A stretch of 64,000 nucleotides of DNA from Strigamia acuminata. Its lineage: Eukaryota; Arthropoda; Chilopoda; Geophilomorpha; Linotaeniidae. Both the position numbers and the translations under genes were made by a program. The first letter of the stretch is position 1. Each line of letters begins with the position of its first letter. The stretch covers positions 13,392,001 to 13,456,000 of the forward strand of contig OX442316.1 of the NCBI GenBank assembly GCA_949358305.1, read 5' to 3'. This document shows, piece by piece, positions 46,517-58,862 of this stretch. The notes beneath the pieces are model-generated. The model was not told the DNA's origin. It made no database searches and saw only the letters and a program-made list of their open reading frames with translations.

Positions 46517-49500
46517 CCGGCCAAACGAAATGTTGGAGAAAATCATGTAGTGCAGCGCAGTGTAAATAAACGGCAATGATATAGTGAAGCGAGCTCAAAT
46601 GAAATGATTTACAAATCCATCAATTTGAGCATTGCAAACGTAGAGTGATTTATTATGCCGTTTGCATCGGCTTTCCTGCAATTGACACAAAGCCACATAT
46701 CAAAACTGTTTGTGGACATTATAAAATTTAATCGCCTTCGCGTTAAACCAATAACGATTATTCCTCTCTCATTACAACAAATTGGCCAAAAGTACAAATT
46801 ACTGTCAAAAGCACTATCAGCAAATATTCAAGCTGAAACTCGTCGTGTTCGAATTTTGAACAAACATTTTCTACCAAACCACTTTCCACAGCCAAAGAGC
46901 TCGCAATTGTCATCAAGGCAGTAATTCCAGTGCTCAAAGACTTTCCACATTTGTCGCAGGGAAAAGCATTATCATCCGCTTAAATTGCTTCCATAAAATC
47001 TAATGGGGAAGAGCAAGGGGTCCCTCAAGAAATAGCATTCTACCGGGCCTCAATTGAATGTTGTAGGCACGTGATGCTACAAGAACCGCCTTATTCCTGG
47101 CTTCTCTTACAACATGCAACTTCTTCCAGCCGCCACTACCTTTTTTTATTTCCATTTTCCATCATCATGCAAATTGCTCCATCTTCTCAAAACTTCTTTC
47201 CACTTGATCCCTGCGGAGAGAGAAAGAAACCACAAAAATAAAATAAAATCATAATCAATAAAATCAATCAAATCTTTGCGAGACAACAAAGAGTTATTAA
47301 TTTAATTTTACAATCCCATGATGCATTTCTTTTCGCTTGGCTCTCATCTTGGGGGAACGGAATAACTTCATCAATTCGATTGAAAGTCCGACCGCAACGA
47401 CTTGCCCTAAAGAGCCAAGGAAAAATAGATTTTTTGACCCTCTACGCGCGCGTACGTACACTCTTCGGTAGAAAAAAACTCGAGAGAAACGAAGGTCTAG
47501 CCTCGACCACAAGTCAGCAATTTGAAATCACATCTTCCATGTTCACATTATGTTAGTTAAAGGCAAATATTTGAAGTACAAATAAGTACAAATACAAATT
47601 TCATTTGTTCGCAAATGACATCGTTATTTAATTTTAAAACGCTAATCTCATTAAATCGTAATAAGATTTGCTGCCATTTTGTTGCTTGAGACTGATTGAA
47701 GCTGATCCGACAGACATTCACAACCTTCAGCAAAAAAAAAACCGAATAGAAAACAATACCTTGGCCTTTTAATGAGATTAGGCTAATTCTTTTGACAAGA
47801 AAGAAAAGCAAAGAAAAAGTAAAGCAAAATAAAGCAGATTACAACACAATAAAATTATTTAGAAATTGATAATTTATAAAAAAAAAAAAAAATTTACACT
47901 GCTTTTTGACTTGAGCAAAGACTTATCATTGACTGCACATGCACAGTCGCTTCCTCAACTGAATAGACTACAAAAAAATCCCTCTTGAACAAAACAAAAG
48001 GTTTCGGCTCCTGCTTTTCTTGATTATCTCTCGTTCAGTTAGATAGCCTATGCTCAGTAAAATATTATTGGCCAAGTCCAACGTGTTTCCTGTTAGTCAC
48101 ATCATTTTATAAAATTTTCATCGCTATTAATTTGTCTCCTGAACATCGGTTAAAAATTGCAAAATGCACGACATCCAGTACAGGGCAAACAGTAAATAAA
48201 ATAAAAAAAACGAGGTCGTCAAAAAACACGATTTTTAAGCACGACAGCCAACTATAAAGTTAGAAACTGTCAGGTCAAACGTAGAACGCCTCGTCGTATA
48301 ACTAAAAAGCTAATTCAAAATTGATTCCAAACTGAAACGACATCAATTCGAAATTAAATTAAATTAAAGGTAAACAAGCGTCCAGACAAACACTCCAATT
48401 ATCATCCTTAAAACTTCATACTACGATCAAACACACGATACAAACCCAAATATAATTGATGAAACCAAGACGAGTCCAATCCATCTTTTTTATTTTCTAA
48501 AACTCAACTCTAGGGAACTAACGCCGACCTGGAGGCAAAAACGTGAAGTAATCCTATCGTGACTAACCTCCCTAACCTCTTAGAAATAATTAAGTGAAGG
48601 GTGAGTTTCTATATTTTTTTTTTACATAACATTTCTCCGATTCGCATTAAGTAGAGAGAAATTGCTCCCAGATCATTTTTCACAGTGTGAGAGATGAGAG
48701 AAGAAGAGAAATCAATTTTTCTTCCCTCTCTCTCTCCCTTCCTCCCTCTCTTCCTTTTCCCTTTCCCCCTCCTCTCTTTAAGCATGGAGTGAGACCTCGA
48801 TCAATTAAGGCTTGAGAAGTTGCTTCTCGATTGATCTTGCGCACAGCACAGTCTGCTCCCTTCGACTTGTAGCTGTCGCTTTAAACATGTGCCGCAATCA
48901 ATAATCTTCAAGAGATGGGTATGCACTGCTCCAGAAATATTTTTCTCGCCTGCAAAAGGTAGATTTGCACTCACTTCTTCACTCAGCGTCCGAGCTTCAC
49001 GTAGGAAATGAGCTTTTTCCGTATTTTCTTCAGCCCGCCTTCCATTTTTCCATAGAAAAATTGTCAATCGAGACAAATATTTACATTTTTTCTTTCTGCA
49101 AAGAAATGAGAAATAGAAAAATAAATAATTTACGAACAAGAACATGAAGTCTGTTCAATTTTTGTCCACATTTTATTTATGCGAAACGATGTGAAAACGT
49201 TGAAGAATATTCGCCACAAAATGGAAGAAAAGAAAAAGATGGTTTCTCTCAAACTAATATAACTCGAGATAAATTGGCACGTAGATAATATCGCGAGGCA
49301 AGAAGCAGAGAAAGGAAAGAAAAAAAAACATATAAAAAGATTTTTGTCGCATTAAGGAAATAAAAGCGCACTGATCTTAGTGTGACTTTATCCGAGCTAA
49401 TTCAATCCGATTCAATCAAGAGACGGCGACAGAGCGAGTGTATCGTTCGTTCACACGACGCGCCAACAAACGGACTTTTAATTAAATTTCCAGGCAAAAC

Positions 49501-50248
49501 GAGCCCCGCGGATCTCGTCTTACCACCGACCAACCAAACCTCCCTTAATTAGTGGCCGACAAGCTCAAACTCCTGCGATACTCCAGACTAAACTCCTTAT
49601 TCATTTCATTAAAACTGACCATTGAGTCGTGCACAGCAAAACAATTCTTTACCAATCATTGATTTCAACAACCAAAAACTCCACAATATCCTCATTACAC
49701 TAAACAAACACAGCATCGTCTAAAACCTAAAAAGACAAACGCAAACAAAAAGCACAAACAAAAAATAAAGAACGCCAATTAAAAGATCAACATCCAAATC
49801 ATACAAGTGCCACTGCCAGCAATGCGAGTTATACTGTTATACTCAGTTGAATTAGTGACAGAAACAGAAATAACAATTAAGAAATAAAAAAAAATAATAA
49901 TAAAAAAAACCTTCATCTAAAGTTGTCAAAAATGTTTACAAATAGCAACTTGCTTGCAGGAAACCGAGAGAAACAAACCTGCAAGCAGTAATTAAACCAA
50001 AGCAAACAAAAAATCCAAACAACACAAAGAGTGTTTGCATTATAAATGTCAACAAAAATTCCGTTTCAGTCTAAATAACAGCTGCGATCGCATTTAATTC
50101 GACTAAATAATTGCAATCATCAAATTTCATTTTATGCACAAAAAAATCGAGCACATTTCCCCCCCCCCGTATCAATCGAACAAACAGCAAGCACGTTAAT
50201 TGCATCTCTTTTTTTCTTCCTTCCCCACCCTCCCCCCGCACTCTTTAC

Positions 50249-50337
50249 CTGTACATGACAACTTGATAAAATCCACCTGAATGAGATCGTTGCTCGAGCC
50301 GTCCGCGTGTTGTAGTCTTGGCAACCGGTCGCAGTCG
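50249..50337 (-). other. Exon-like block, minus strand
   Basis: Preceded by CGCCATAG and followed by CAG/GTAAAG. It is open in two frames and GC-richer than its surroundings. No homology is recognised; it may be a leader exon or a chance match. Confidence 0.2.
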
Positions 50338-50987
50338 CTATGGCGACAACATAAACGAAACACAGAGCAAAGAAAAAAGATGGGTGCACGCTTGCTGCTG
50401 ATTAGATTAGGAAGATACGTTTCCATGACAACAATTTTTCGCAAGAGAGAAATCAAACTGCGCGACTGCACCCCCAGTTTGCATAAAATACGCATTCTCT
50501 TCGCACACTACAACATTCCGCTAATCAAGTAATTGCGTTAAAAATAATTGCATCAAATTATTACCCGAAATTCCACTTATTTTCCCTCGCCCGTTCTCTC
50601 TCCCATCCTTTTCTTCCCCTTAATACAATTCATAGGTTTTATTTTTTCTTATTTTTTTTTATCTGCCCCCCTCGTCCTTTCTCCCGGTACAAAGAAGAGA
50701 AGAAAAGAAAATCATTGGTGTTACGGATACAATTGAAAATGACACAGCTTTTTACTTCGTTTCTCTCTCGCTAAGGTTAGAAGGAGAAGAAAGAAGGACG
50801 AAAAAAATCCACCCAATCTTCTAGTGTTCTTTTTCTTTTCTTTTCTTTGTGCGGCTTGGCTACAAGTATAGAAGCAGCGAACTAGCGTGGCTATTGTCCC
50901 ACGGGAGGGCACTCACACACCAATCCATGCCTCTGTTTTATGGTCTCAACCGGTCTGCAGAGGGAGATTCCGTCGAGCGCAACTCAC

Positions 50988-51127
50988 CATCCATGCAGAG
51001 AAGACAAACGACGGGCGGAACTTTGTTTTTTTCCCCCACAATCTGCATGAATCGGAAACGGATGGTCTGTTCTGGTAATGGTCAACAAATTCCAGCTGGA
51101 TCCACTCAGACTGCTTTTCGAACCCTG
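50988..51127 (-). other. Candidate first exon with a start codon just before a strong donor
   Basis: The minus strand reads CTTTGTTGCAG (possible acceptor at 51128-51130) and ends CATGGATG/GTGAGT at 50988, a strong donor. The ATG at 50994 gives M-D plus one base, matching the phase of the exon at 44768. If used it would be a leader exon with two codons. Confidence 0.3.
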
Positions 51128-54100
51128 CAACAAAGAAATCGTCCATCAAACACAATTTACAACACCGCCAACACAATAAATATAAATAAAAAAAAATACA
51201 CGGGTTTTTAAACACAATTGATTTAAATCAATTAAAAATAAAGAAACTTAAATCGTTTCCTTTGCTTTCATCCCCGATCTCCGAGCGCAATTTCCAATTG
51301 ACTCGACTGAACTAACTTTACACTCAAACACTTCTTTACTTTGGCCTTTTAAAGGTTTTGAATTACGTCTCCCGTTAACTGAATTTCCGAATCGACAAAA
51401 CTTAAGTGTTGTCGGCGGAACAATACGCACGAAAGCGCGCATCGGTGCCGTCTAGCGAGCTAATTATACCGCACCTCGTTACTGCAGCGCACAAAGTAAA
51501 CAACCAACTTCAGCGTAGACGTGCGAGATCCCAATGGCGACTGCTGGATCGTGCTACCACCACAAAAATTAAGAGCTTTTCGCGATCCAACTCGACACGG
51601 CTAACAATCCCACGGGCAAAAGACACACACGTGCAACTCGCCCCCATGGGCACCTGATAATTAGGTCCCGGGAAAGACGACGTTTCTTCGCACAGCGAAA
51701 TGCAAACAAAGCGTCCAGGCAACCGAGCCGACCCAGCAGCCATAAACCACTGGCGCACGTTCAATTGGAAACATTTCAATCCGCGCGAGCGCAAGATTCA
51801 TCTTTATTTGCCCGTCACTTGTAATTAACGATCAAAGCGTTTGCTTGCGCACAACCTGTTCTGTTTCGGTTAATTTTAATTCACGGTGAATGATCTAAAG
51901 TTCTAAATCTTCACACGCGTTGTCAATCCCAACTTGACGAAATGACTAAATATTAAACCGGAAATGAGCAACATTGAGAGCTGCTCCTTGAAGAGCCGTC
52001 AAGTGATTACGATTTGAATGAATAACTGCACGGATTTGTTTCATCCATCACCCTTAAGTGAGGGCTTAAATTAAAACTCCAAATTATGATTCGAAGCGAG
52101 ACATATTGATTTTCTGCATCTAAATTTAAAAGAAAGAAAAAAAGAGAGACACCAATTAATGTTTAAAATGTCGTATAAACTGAATTTCAACGCGAATAAA
52201 TAAAAAGATTTCTATTTTTGCCGTCAGAGAAATGATACGGATTAGACGATGAAATATGATTCGGTTGTTGAAACGCATTTGAATGCGAAATGGTGGAACC
52301 ATGCGAGTGAAAAAGGCAATTTAATTTAAGCGAGGCGGGCTTCTCTGCAACGCTGGCCCCGCTCGCATCTGTCATTCGTCGTCCAGAAAGAAGAAAAATC
52401 AGAAGGCTCGATCCTCCCTCGACCGGCGACCAGGTCACGACCAAAGAGAAAATTGGAATTTACGGCTAGTGGGATTAGAGGTGCGACGTGCAAAGGATCC
52501 CTGGCACGGCAACCGGATTCCAAGGCAAACGGAATTCATCAGCTTAAAGAAAACAACTTGGCGGTGTTTTACAATTTGTCATCTCCTTCAATTCGCACCA
52601 ATATAAAACATTTTTCTGCAAATTTTAGAATTTTTTATTACATCTTTCATTTATATATATTTTTACATTTTATTCTCCTCAACAACAACAAGCGCTTTGA
52701 AATTTCCTGTTGCGATGCGCGCAAACTATCCAAACAATTAAGGAAATAAAGAATATTACGAAATCCATTTGCTCCTCTTTTACAACTCGTCTAATGTACA
52801 AACAACAACATTATACGAGAAATACATCAGCTGATAAATCATGAAACAAAACAACAACAACGACAAAAAATGTGATAAACACACGAGTCAGTGACAACAT
52901 CTGAGTAGAAAGAATTCGGTGCAATCAGTATTAAACGCCGTATAAATAGAAAGGAAGTGCACTTGTCTCCGCCTCCTTAATTCATAGCAAAAACAGAAAA
53001 AGTTGACGCTCGAGTTTCTCCTCTTTATAACATCAGCTTTCAGCCTTCGCTTTGTATTAGTCACACTTAACCGGATAGTTATTCTTCGAACATTAAACTT
53101 TTTTTGCAATAAATAAATTGCGTGCGGTCCATTAAAAAAAAACTTTAAAATTGAAAACAAAGTTTAAAAAAAAAAAATGTTTTATTGTTTTTTCTTGGTG
53201 GAAATAAGAGAAATGTATCGGTCACAATGAGAAATTGGTGAATCCATCAGCCGTCACCAGTGTCACCGACAGCGACAAGGCAATCGGTGTCGGCGGCACA
53301 GTTTGGCGATTTGGGTGAATGATGAGAATTGAAAAGGCGTGTAATCAGATTGCTACTTTCAATTTGTTTACAAACCTCAACTTTCACCTTAGTGTGCAAC
53401 CTCATATCTATTAAAAACAAGTGACAAATTCATCAATTTATAACCAATTTCCCCCCAAACCTTCCAATAACCACAGCGGACGATTATCAGTGCACGACAG
53501 TCGCTGAAAATGGAAAGCAAACTACATCAGCCGCCATTTTTTTTAAAAGAAAGATTGCGTCATCTCGAAATAAACTGAGTGTCACTTGAACTTTGCTATT
53601 TGTTTTACGCCAAAAAAAAAAAACGAAAAAAAACATCTTCTCCAGTTCGTCTTTGTTCGAATACAATTACAAATTTTCGCAGGTTTCGTGTTTCCCATCT
53701 TTTTTCTAGGTTGATAAATTCATTTTCTTCCTTTCCCAGTTTCTGTTTTTATGTGCTTTGAAACTTCATATTTAAATACGCTCAAAAATTTATTACTGGT
53801 CACGTTTCAGCGCACGTGACATCAGTCGCTGCTGCTGATACCTTAGATAAACCCAATAAATAATGTTATTTTTCTTATCCTTTTTTCTTAAACATTCTAC
53901 TTTAATACGAACTACAAAAAGAAAACAAACTTTTTCGAACCACCACCAGCAGTTTTATTCAATTCTAAATTCTTGACAATCGCCAAACTAACCAACACCC
54001 AAACAAAATAAATAAATAAAAAGAACTCGAGTGTTGGTGAAAATAAAAACAAGAGGGGTTTCTTTCGTTCACTGCCTCACTCGAGTAAATGGAGAGCCCC

Positions 54101-57100
54101 ATGCTGGTGAATGTCAGGAAGAGTACAAACCAAATAGAAAAAAATTGAAGGTTGAATGGAGAGAAGGCTAAGGAAAGTCTGACACAATCAACAAGAAAAC
54201 GACAAGGAAGAAGGCAAAAATGAGAATGGATGGAGACCATTGGGCCTCTTCGTTTTCGCGCAACGTCTGCACATGTAAAAGTGCAAATACAGCTGAAAAT
54301 ATCTCCTGAAACATCCCAAACACAACAACAACGCAAAATCCATACCCACACAACAAACACAAAAAAAATCAATCCACAAAGAAAAAAGAACAGCAGATTT
54401 ACTATAGCAGATGTTTCGATAATTGTTTGCACACACTACACGCATAATTGCCCTTAATTTGCATATTAATGAGTCATTTTACATGTGCTACACAAGATTT
54501 TTTTTTTAAATACATTTTTTTTTTAAATTTACGGTAGTGAAAAATGTTTAAAATAAAAAGTTTGATTCAAATAGAAAAAAAAATAGAAAAAAAATCGATT
54601 TTCTTGATCAATTTGGTTCAATGCACCCTTTGTGTGTAATTCCTTAAAGAGAAAATAGAGGCTGTTGAAGAGAGAGGCTAAACGAAAGCAATTCTAAACA
54701 TCATTAGACGGCAAGAAAGAAAGATTAAAGCAAATAATTCGGAGAGATAATTTCTGAATCATTTAACCCACTCGTCAAAGACCACGGCAACAACATCAAC
54801 ACGGCGTGGGAAAATTACCAACGATGTTGCAGCTGAATACCGCTCAATTCTATAGACAAACTCTGCTAATTTGTAATAAATTAGCCTAACCTAACGGAAA
54901 TATGGAAATTTTTAAAATCCTGCTTTTATAGGTTAAAAACAAGCAATCTTGTGTCAACATGAAGTCTTCCGATACATTGTTAAATTAGTCAAATAGTAGT
55001 TAAAGTCAAAATTTCCGGTTGACCAGTAAGTCGAGTCAACTCTTCTTGCCGGAAGAAAAAGCCTCTGACACAGGATAAGCGAATCAAGAGGGCACCAACT
55101 AATGAATCCGGCGGAAGTCTCGATGGAGTGGTCACAAGAGATGTGAAGAGGAACCCAGACAGAAAAGAAATCCCTGGAGAACACTCCTTGTCACTATCAG
55201 CTTTCATTAACCCAAAGTGAAGACTTCTAACAAAACAAAGGAAATAACGATCAATTGACCGGCAAATATTTACATTTGCCTTTCCAAATCTGCTCTATCT
55301 CAATAAATAAAAAAACCCAACTTACAGGTAGACTATCCCTCGCATTACCCCATTAATTAATTCCGAGAAAAGTGAAATCGCGTTAACCGAGTTCACATTT
55401 ACAAAGATAAATAGGGAAGCATTTAAACAGCATTTTAAAAGTCACAACTTCTATTTAAGTGGTTCAAGTGTGAACTATAATAAATAATAAATAAATCAAT
55501 TCATTTATTTATTTTACCCTTCGATTGACCTCCATGTGCACGTACCCAGTCTAGGTAAATAAGATGCGATCAAAAAACACAACCGATGATGATCTCAAGA
55601 TCGAAAAGTCTCTGGAAAACTTTTAGATATTAAGCGCCTGGCAATCAACACATTTAAAGCGTGATTACTTTAATTAGGACAATTTATGTGTACTATATAC
55701 CTTTGTTTACAATCGCATTAGTTTCTACCGAAAAATCTGACTCCACGTTGAATTTAAAATTGTAATTTCTTCTAGCTCATTAAAAGTCCTTATTCCGGAA
55801 CTGACAAACACAATCTGTGTTTACCTGAGCCTTTCCCTCGAGCTGTATGCTTTGACGATTGTATTTGATACGTTGTTTACATTGTCACCTACATGCCGAG
55901 TTCTCACCCAGCCCAGTCCAAAGACAAAGAAACGCGGCCGAAGAGCAAACGTTGAATTAGCTCACGTGAAGGAGCCGAGTCGGAGCGCGAACCAATTAAC
56001 CACAACACGCCAGCCATCGACCTCCCGGCTCATGCCCCCTCATAAAGCACGAACGAAGCTTCACCGCTGTACACTACTTTATCACGCATTCGCTTTGCGA
56101 TGGTGGCCGGCGGGCCGGTGGCGGTTGCTGCAAATTGCTTCATTAACCCCCCACCCCGATGGCTGTAAACATCCTTCGCATTCGTGCACGCCCTTCAACG
56201 CATCCGTCACAGGGTTTTAGTGCCACACCTGGCTCGCTTTAACTAGTTCCACCAGCTGCTATTGTATTAAAAGTGGAAAAGAAGAAAAAATGAAAATCCT
56301 CGAGCATAAAACCCCGAGTTGATTTCCATTTCATTTTTTCCCTCTTTCTGTGTTTTCCGATATAGTGGAATTCGTGAGGAATATCACAAACACCTGCGTC
56401 CAAGAGTGCATCTGCCTCGAGGGACGCGCACGAGTGATGGCGTTTCCTTGTCGTGCGAGTCACTTTTAAAGTAAAATTCTCCAACAAATCTGCTTTCGTT
56501 TCCCCCCTTCTGGAAGAAACTTTGCCACTGGGCTTTTAAAACATTAGCTCGTGCCGAGTTCTTAATGAGAAAATGTCCTCGCTCGCGAAGACCATCGACT
56601 GACGTCATTCCTAAGTCTCGTGAGAGTGAGTGAGACAGACAAATGCGAAATCCAAACTGTGCGTGCTACGGGCGCCAAGTGCCTCCGCAGAGGTGCTTTC
56701 GCTTCAACAATCTCGTGATGGACTTTGAAGAAGTGCGCTTTGGTGACATGACATTGGATTCCGCAAACTACATTGCACGCTCCAGTAATACTGGATGAAT
56801 GCCTAATCCGGGCCCTACCAGATTCCCAATTGTTTTTCTTTTCAAATTTTATGTGCAAGACCACTAACTATTTACAATTGGATTTAATTTGATTTAATCA
56901 ACTAAACAGCATTTCAAACAACAAAACTTGTTAACTGATTCGTAAACTCATTTAAACTTGCTTATATTTTCTAAAAGCATTGGTCGGGACCTTATCACTG
57001 GTGTAGTGATATATAAAAGTAGAACCATACACCAGGTTTTAATAATACATCAGGTTTTATTAAACACTTCGTTGTTGTTTTTAATGGAATTCTTTGTGTG

Positions 57101-57666
57101 AATAGTATGATCGCAATCACACACTCCACAGTAAGGAGTAATAAGGCTGGAGTTTTCTCTATTCTTAAGGTCAAACAGAGTATAGTTAAACTGCGTTCCC
57201 CAAAAATCACCAACTCCCTGCATTTTTAATCAAACTGTAACAACTGAACTTAATTTGAATAATACAACATTTTAAATACACTTGCTAAATACGCACTGTT
57301 CCCTGATTGGTGCACGTGTGATGGCAACGTTCATTTACAACACTCCTCAGAACTTTTATTTCTTCATTAAATTTTCAAATCCAAACTGCTAACATTTGTT
57401 TCTTATTCATTCTAAGCTCTATAAAAAATTAACAATTTTGTTTTTGTCACTAGCAATTTGTCGTATTTGACATTTGTGAGATTTGTCAACAGTCATAATA
57501 TAATTGAAATGTAAATTCCATAGAAAAAACATGCCCGTCATACATTTGACAGAACTAAAAATTATTAATAAAAAAAAACCCACTAAGTGAAATTCGAAAT
57601 AAATAATTCATCATTTAACTCGTATAAACATATAATCAAATGAAACGCATCGAATGTCTATCACAT

Positions 57667-58826
57667 TGTAATGAGCTCAAATTTCACTATAAAATAATAG
57701 TGAAATTTCTTTCTCATTGGTGCCGCATCGGGACTTATCAAAATTCTACTAAAACTCAACTCTAAAATCTTAACTGACTAATCAAAGAAGAAATAATCAC
57801 TAATTAGTTCTTAAATAAAGGAAAAAGATTTATTCTTGGCTTGAATAAACTAATAGTAAAATACAATTAAATAATAGGAATTAAAGGTAAAAGTAATAAT
57901 AATTGAAGGTGAAATGGCGAAAATAATACAAAATAGCGGCGATGGCTTGTCGCTCGCTCTCGAATTTCGTTCTTCACTCGACGCTCGCTCTCGAACCTCG
58001 TTCTTCACTCGACGCTCGCTCTCGGACCTCGATACTCGCTCTCGGACCTCAATGCCCGCTCCAAACCTCAAAACGGCGTCCAAACTTCACTCTTTACTCA
58101 CGATGTTCATTCCTGGTTAAACCGGACAAATTTCCGAATTCTTGGTGACTTGAACTCGGACACAATTCCGTTTCTTCTCTCTCAAAACTCGCAACAGATT
58201 CGGACACAATTCCGACTCTTCTTCCTTGATGACTCCGTGGTTGCGGCAAATTCCGCTTTATGTTGACTGGGACAAATTTCCCAATGAGGATTTCTCATCC
58301 AAACAATGGCTGCTTGGCAAGAATGATGATCTCTCCAAACAATGGCTGCTTGGCAAGATGAAAATCCCACTGATGAATATGCTCAATCAGCAAGATAAAT
58401 TTCCCACTACTGGATGTACACAGTAGCAAGAACTCCCACAATAACTTTATGTTATTGTAAGAAATGAGTCTCAATACTCAAGAACATCTCAAAACTGCTT
58501 TAGCAATTTGCAAGAAGGAGTCTAAATACTCAGGCAATCTTTCACCAAATCCACTTGAAGAATTGTATTTTCCCAGGGTAGATTTTGTGACTTGTTGCTC
58601 TCAAGGTTGATTTCAGACTGAAGATTTTTTCTCATTCTCTGCAGGAAGCATTTCCTGTTACAGGAAGCTCATGGGCTGGTTGCCCTGGCAACCACCCTCA
58701 TGTCTTCAAGTTATGCCAGACTTCCTGTTCAGGCATAAAAAATAAACTCAAATAAAAATATGAAATATATAAAATATTTCCAGACACATTTCTGTTCTTC
58801 ATCTAGTGACCACTAGGGTCACTACA
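57667..58826 (-). repeat. 3' LTR of the retroelement (1,160 bp)
   Basis: On the minus strand it starts TGTAGTGACC and ends CTCATTACA. It contains an 8-bp inverted repeat at its start (58805-58825), a 12-bp perfect inverted repeat (aaatttcactat, 57679-57708) near its end, a TATATA-like stretch near 58765-58785, a duplicated ~36-bp unit (caatggctgcttggcaag at ~58305 and ~58341) and a 31-bp tandem repeat at 57950-58060. Short open frames here are not believed to be genes. Confidence 0.9.
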
Positions 58827-58840
58827 CTTCCCCCCTTTTT
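58827..58840 (-). promoter_or_regulatory. Polypurine tract next to 3' LTR
   Basis: AAAAAGGGGGGAAG on the minus strand lies directly against the LTR start, the standard position of the plus-strand primer in LTR elements. Confidence 0.85.
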
Positions 58841-58862
58841 AGGAAGTTAGTTCCTAACTTCT

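Larger units (their letters stand above)
44573..57666. other. 13 kb region without a recognisable gene
   Basis: No conserved protein is visible in any frame. GC-richer islands at 45.0-45.2, 45.5-46.0, 49.4-49.6, 50.2-52.5 and 55.9-56.7 kb contrast with AT-rich surroundings and could be enhancers or leader exons. Exon-like blocks on the minus strand are listed separately (44697-44768, 50249-50337, 50988-51127). A long pyrimidine tract (CT-rich) lies at 48718-48780. The stretch 46640-46930 has an open frame on the plus strand without known motifs. Confidence 0.45.

Noticed and set aside
46655-46924. Plus-strand frame of 89 codons (MPFASAFLQL...)
   Set aside because: Amino-acid mix is protein-like but no motif, splice partner or relative is recognised; left as possible relic.
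51510-51794. Minus-strand frame of 94 codons in a GC-richer island
   Set aside because: No family match, no supporting splice sites, composition-driven.
53965-54432. Minus-strand hydrophobic frame of 155 codons
   Set aside because: Phe/Leu/Cys-rich reading of AAA/GAA-rich DNA; overlapping frames are equally open, no start context or relatives.
57850-58148. Short frames on both strands within the LTR (repeated at 63619-63987)
   Set aside because: They sit in the 31-bp tandem repeats and change with copy number.
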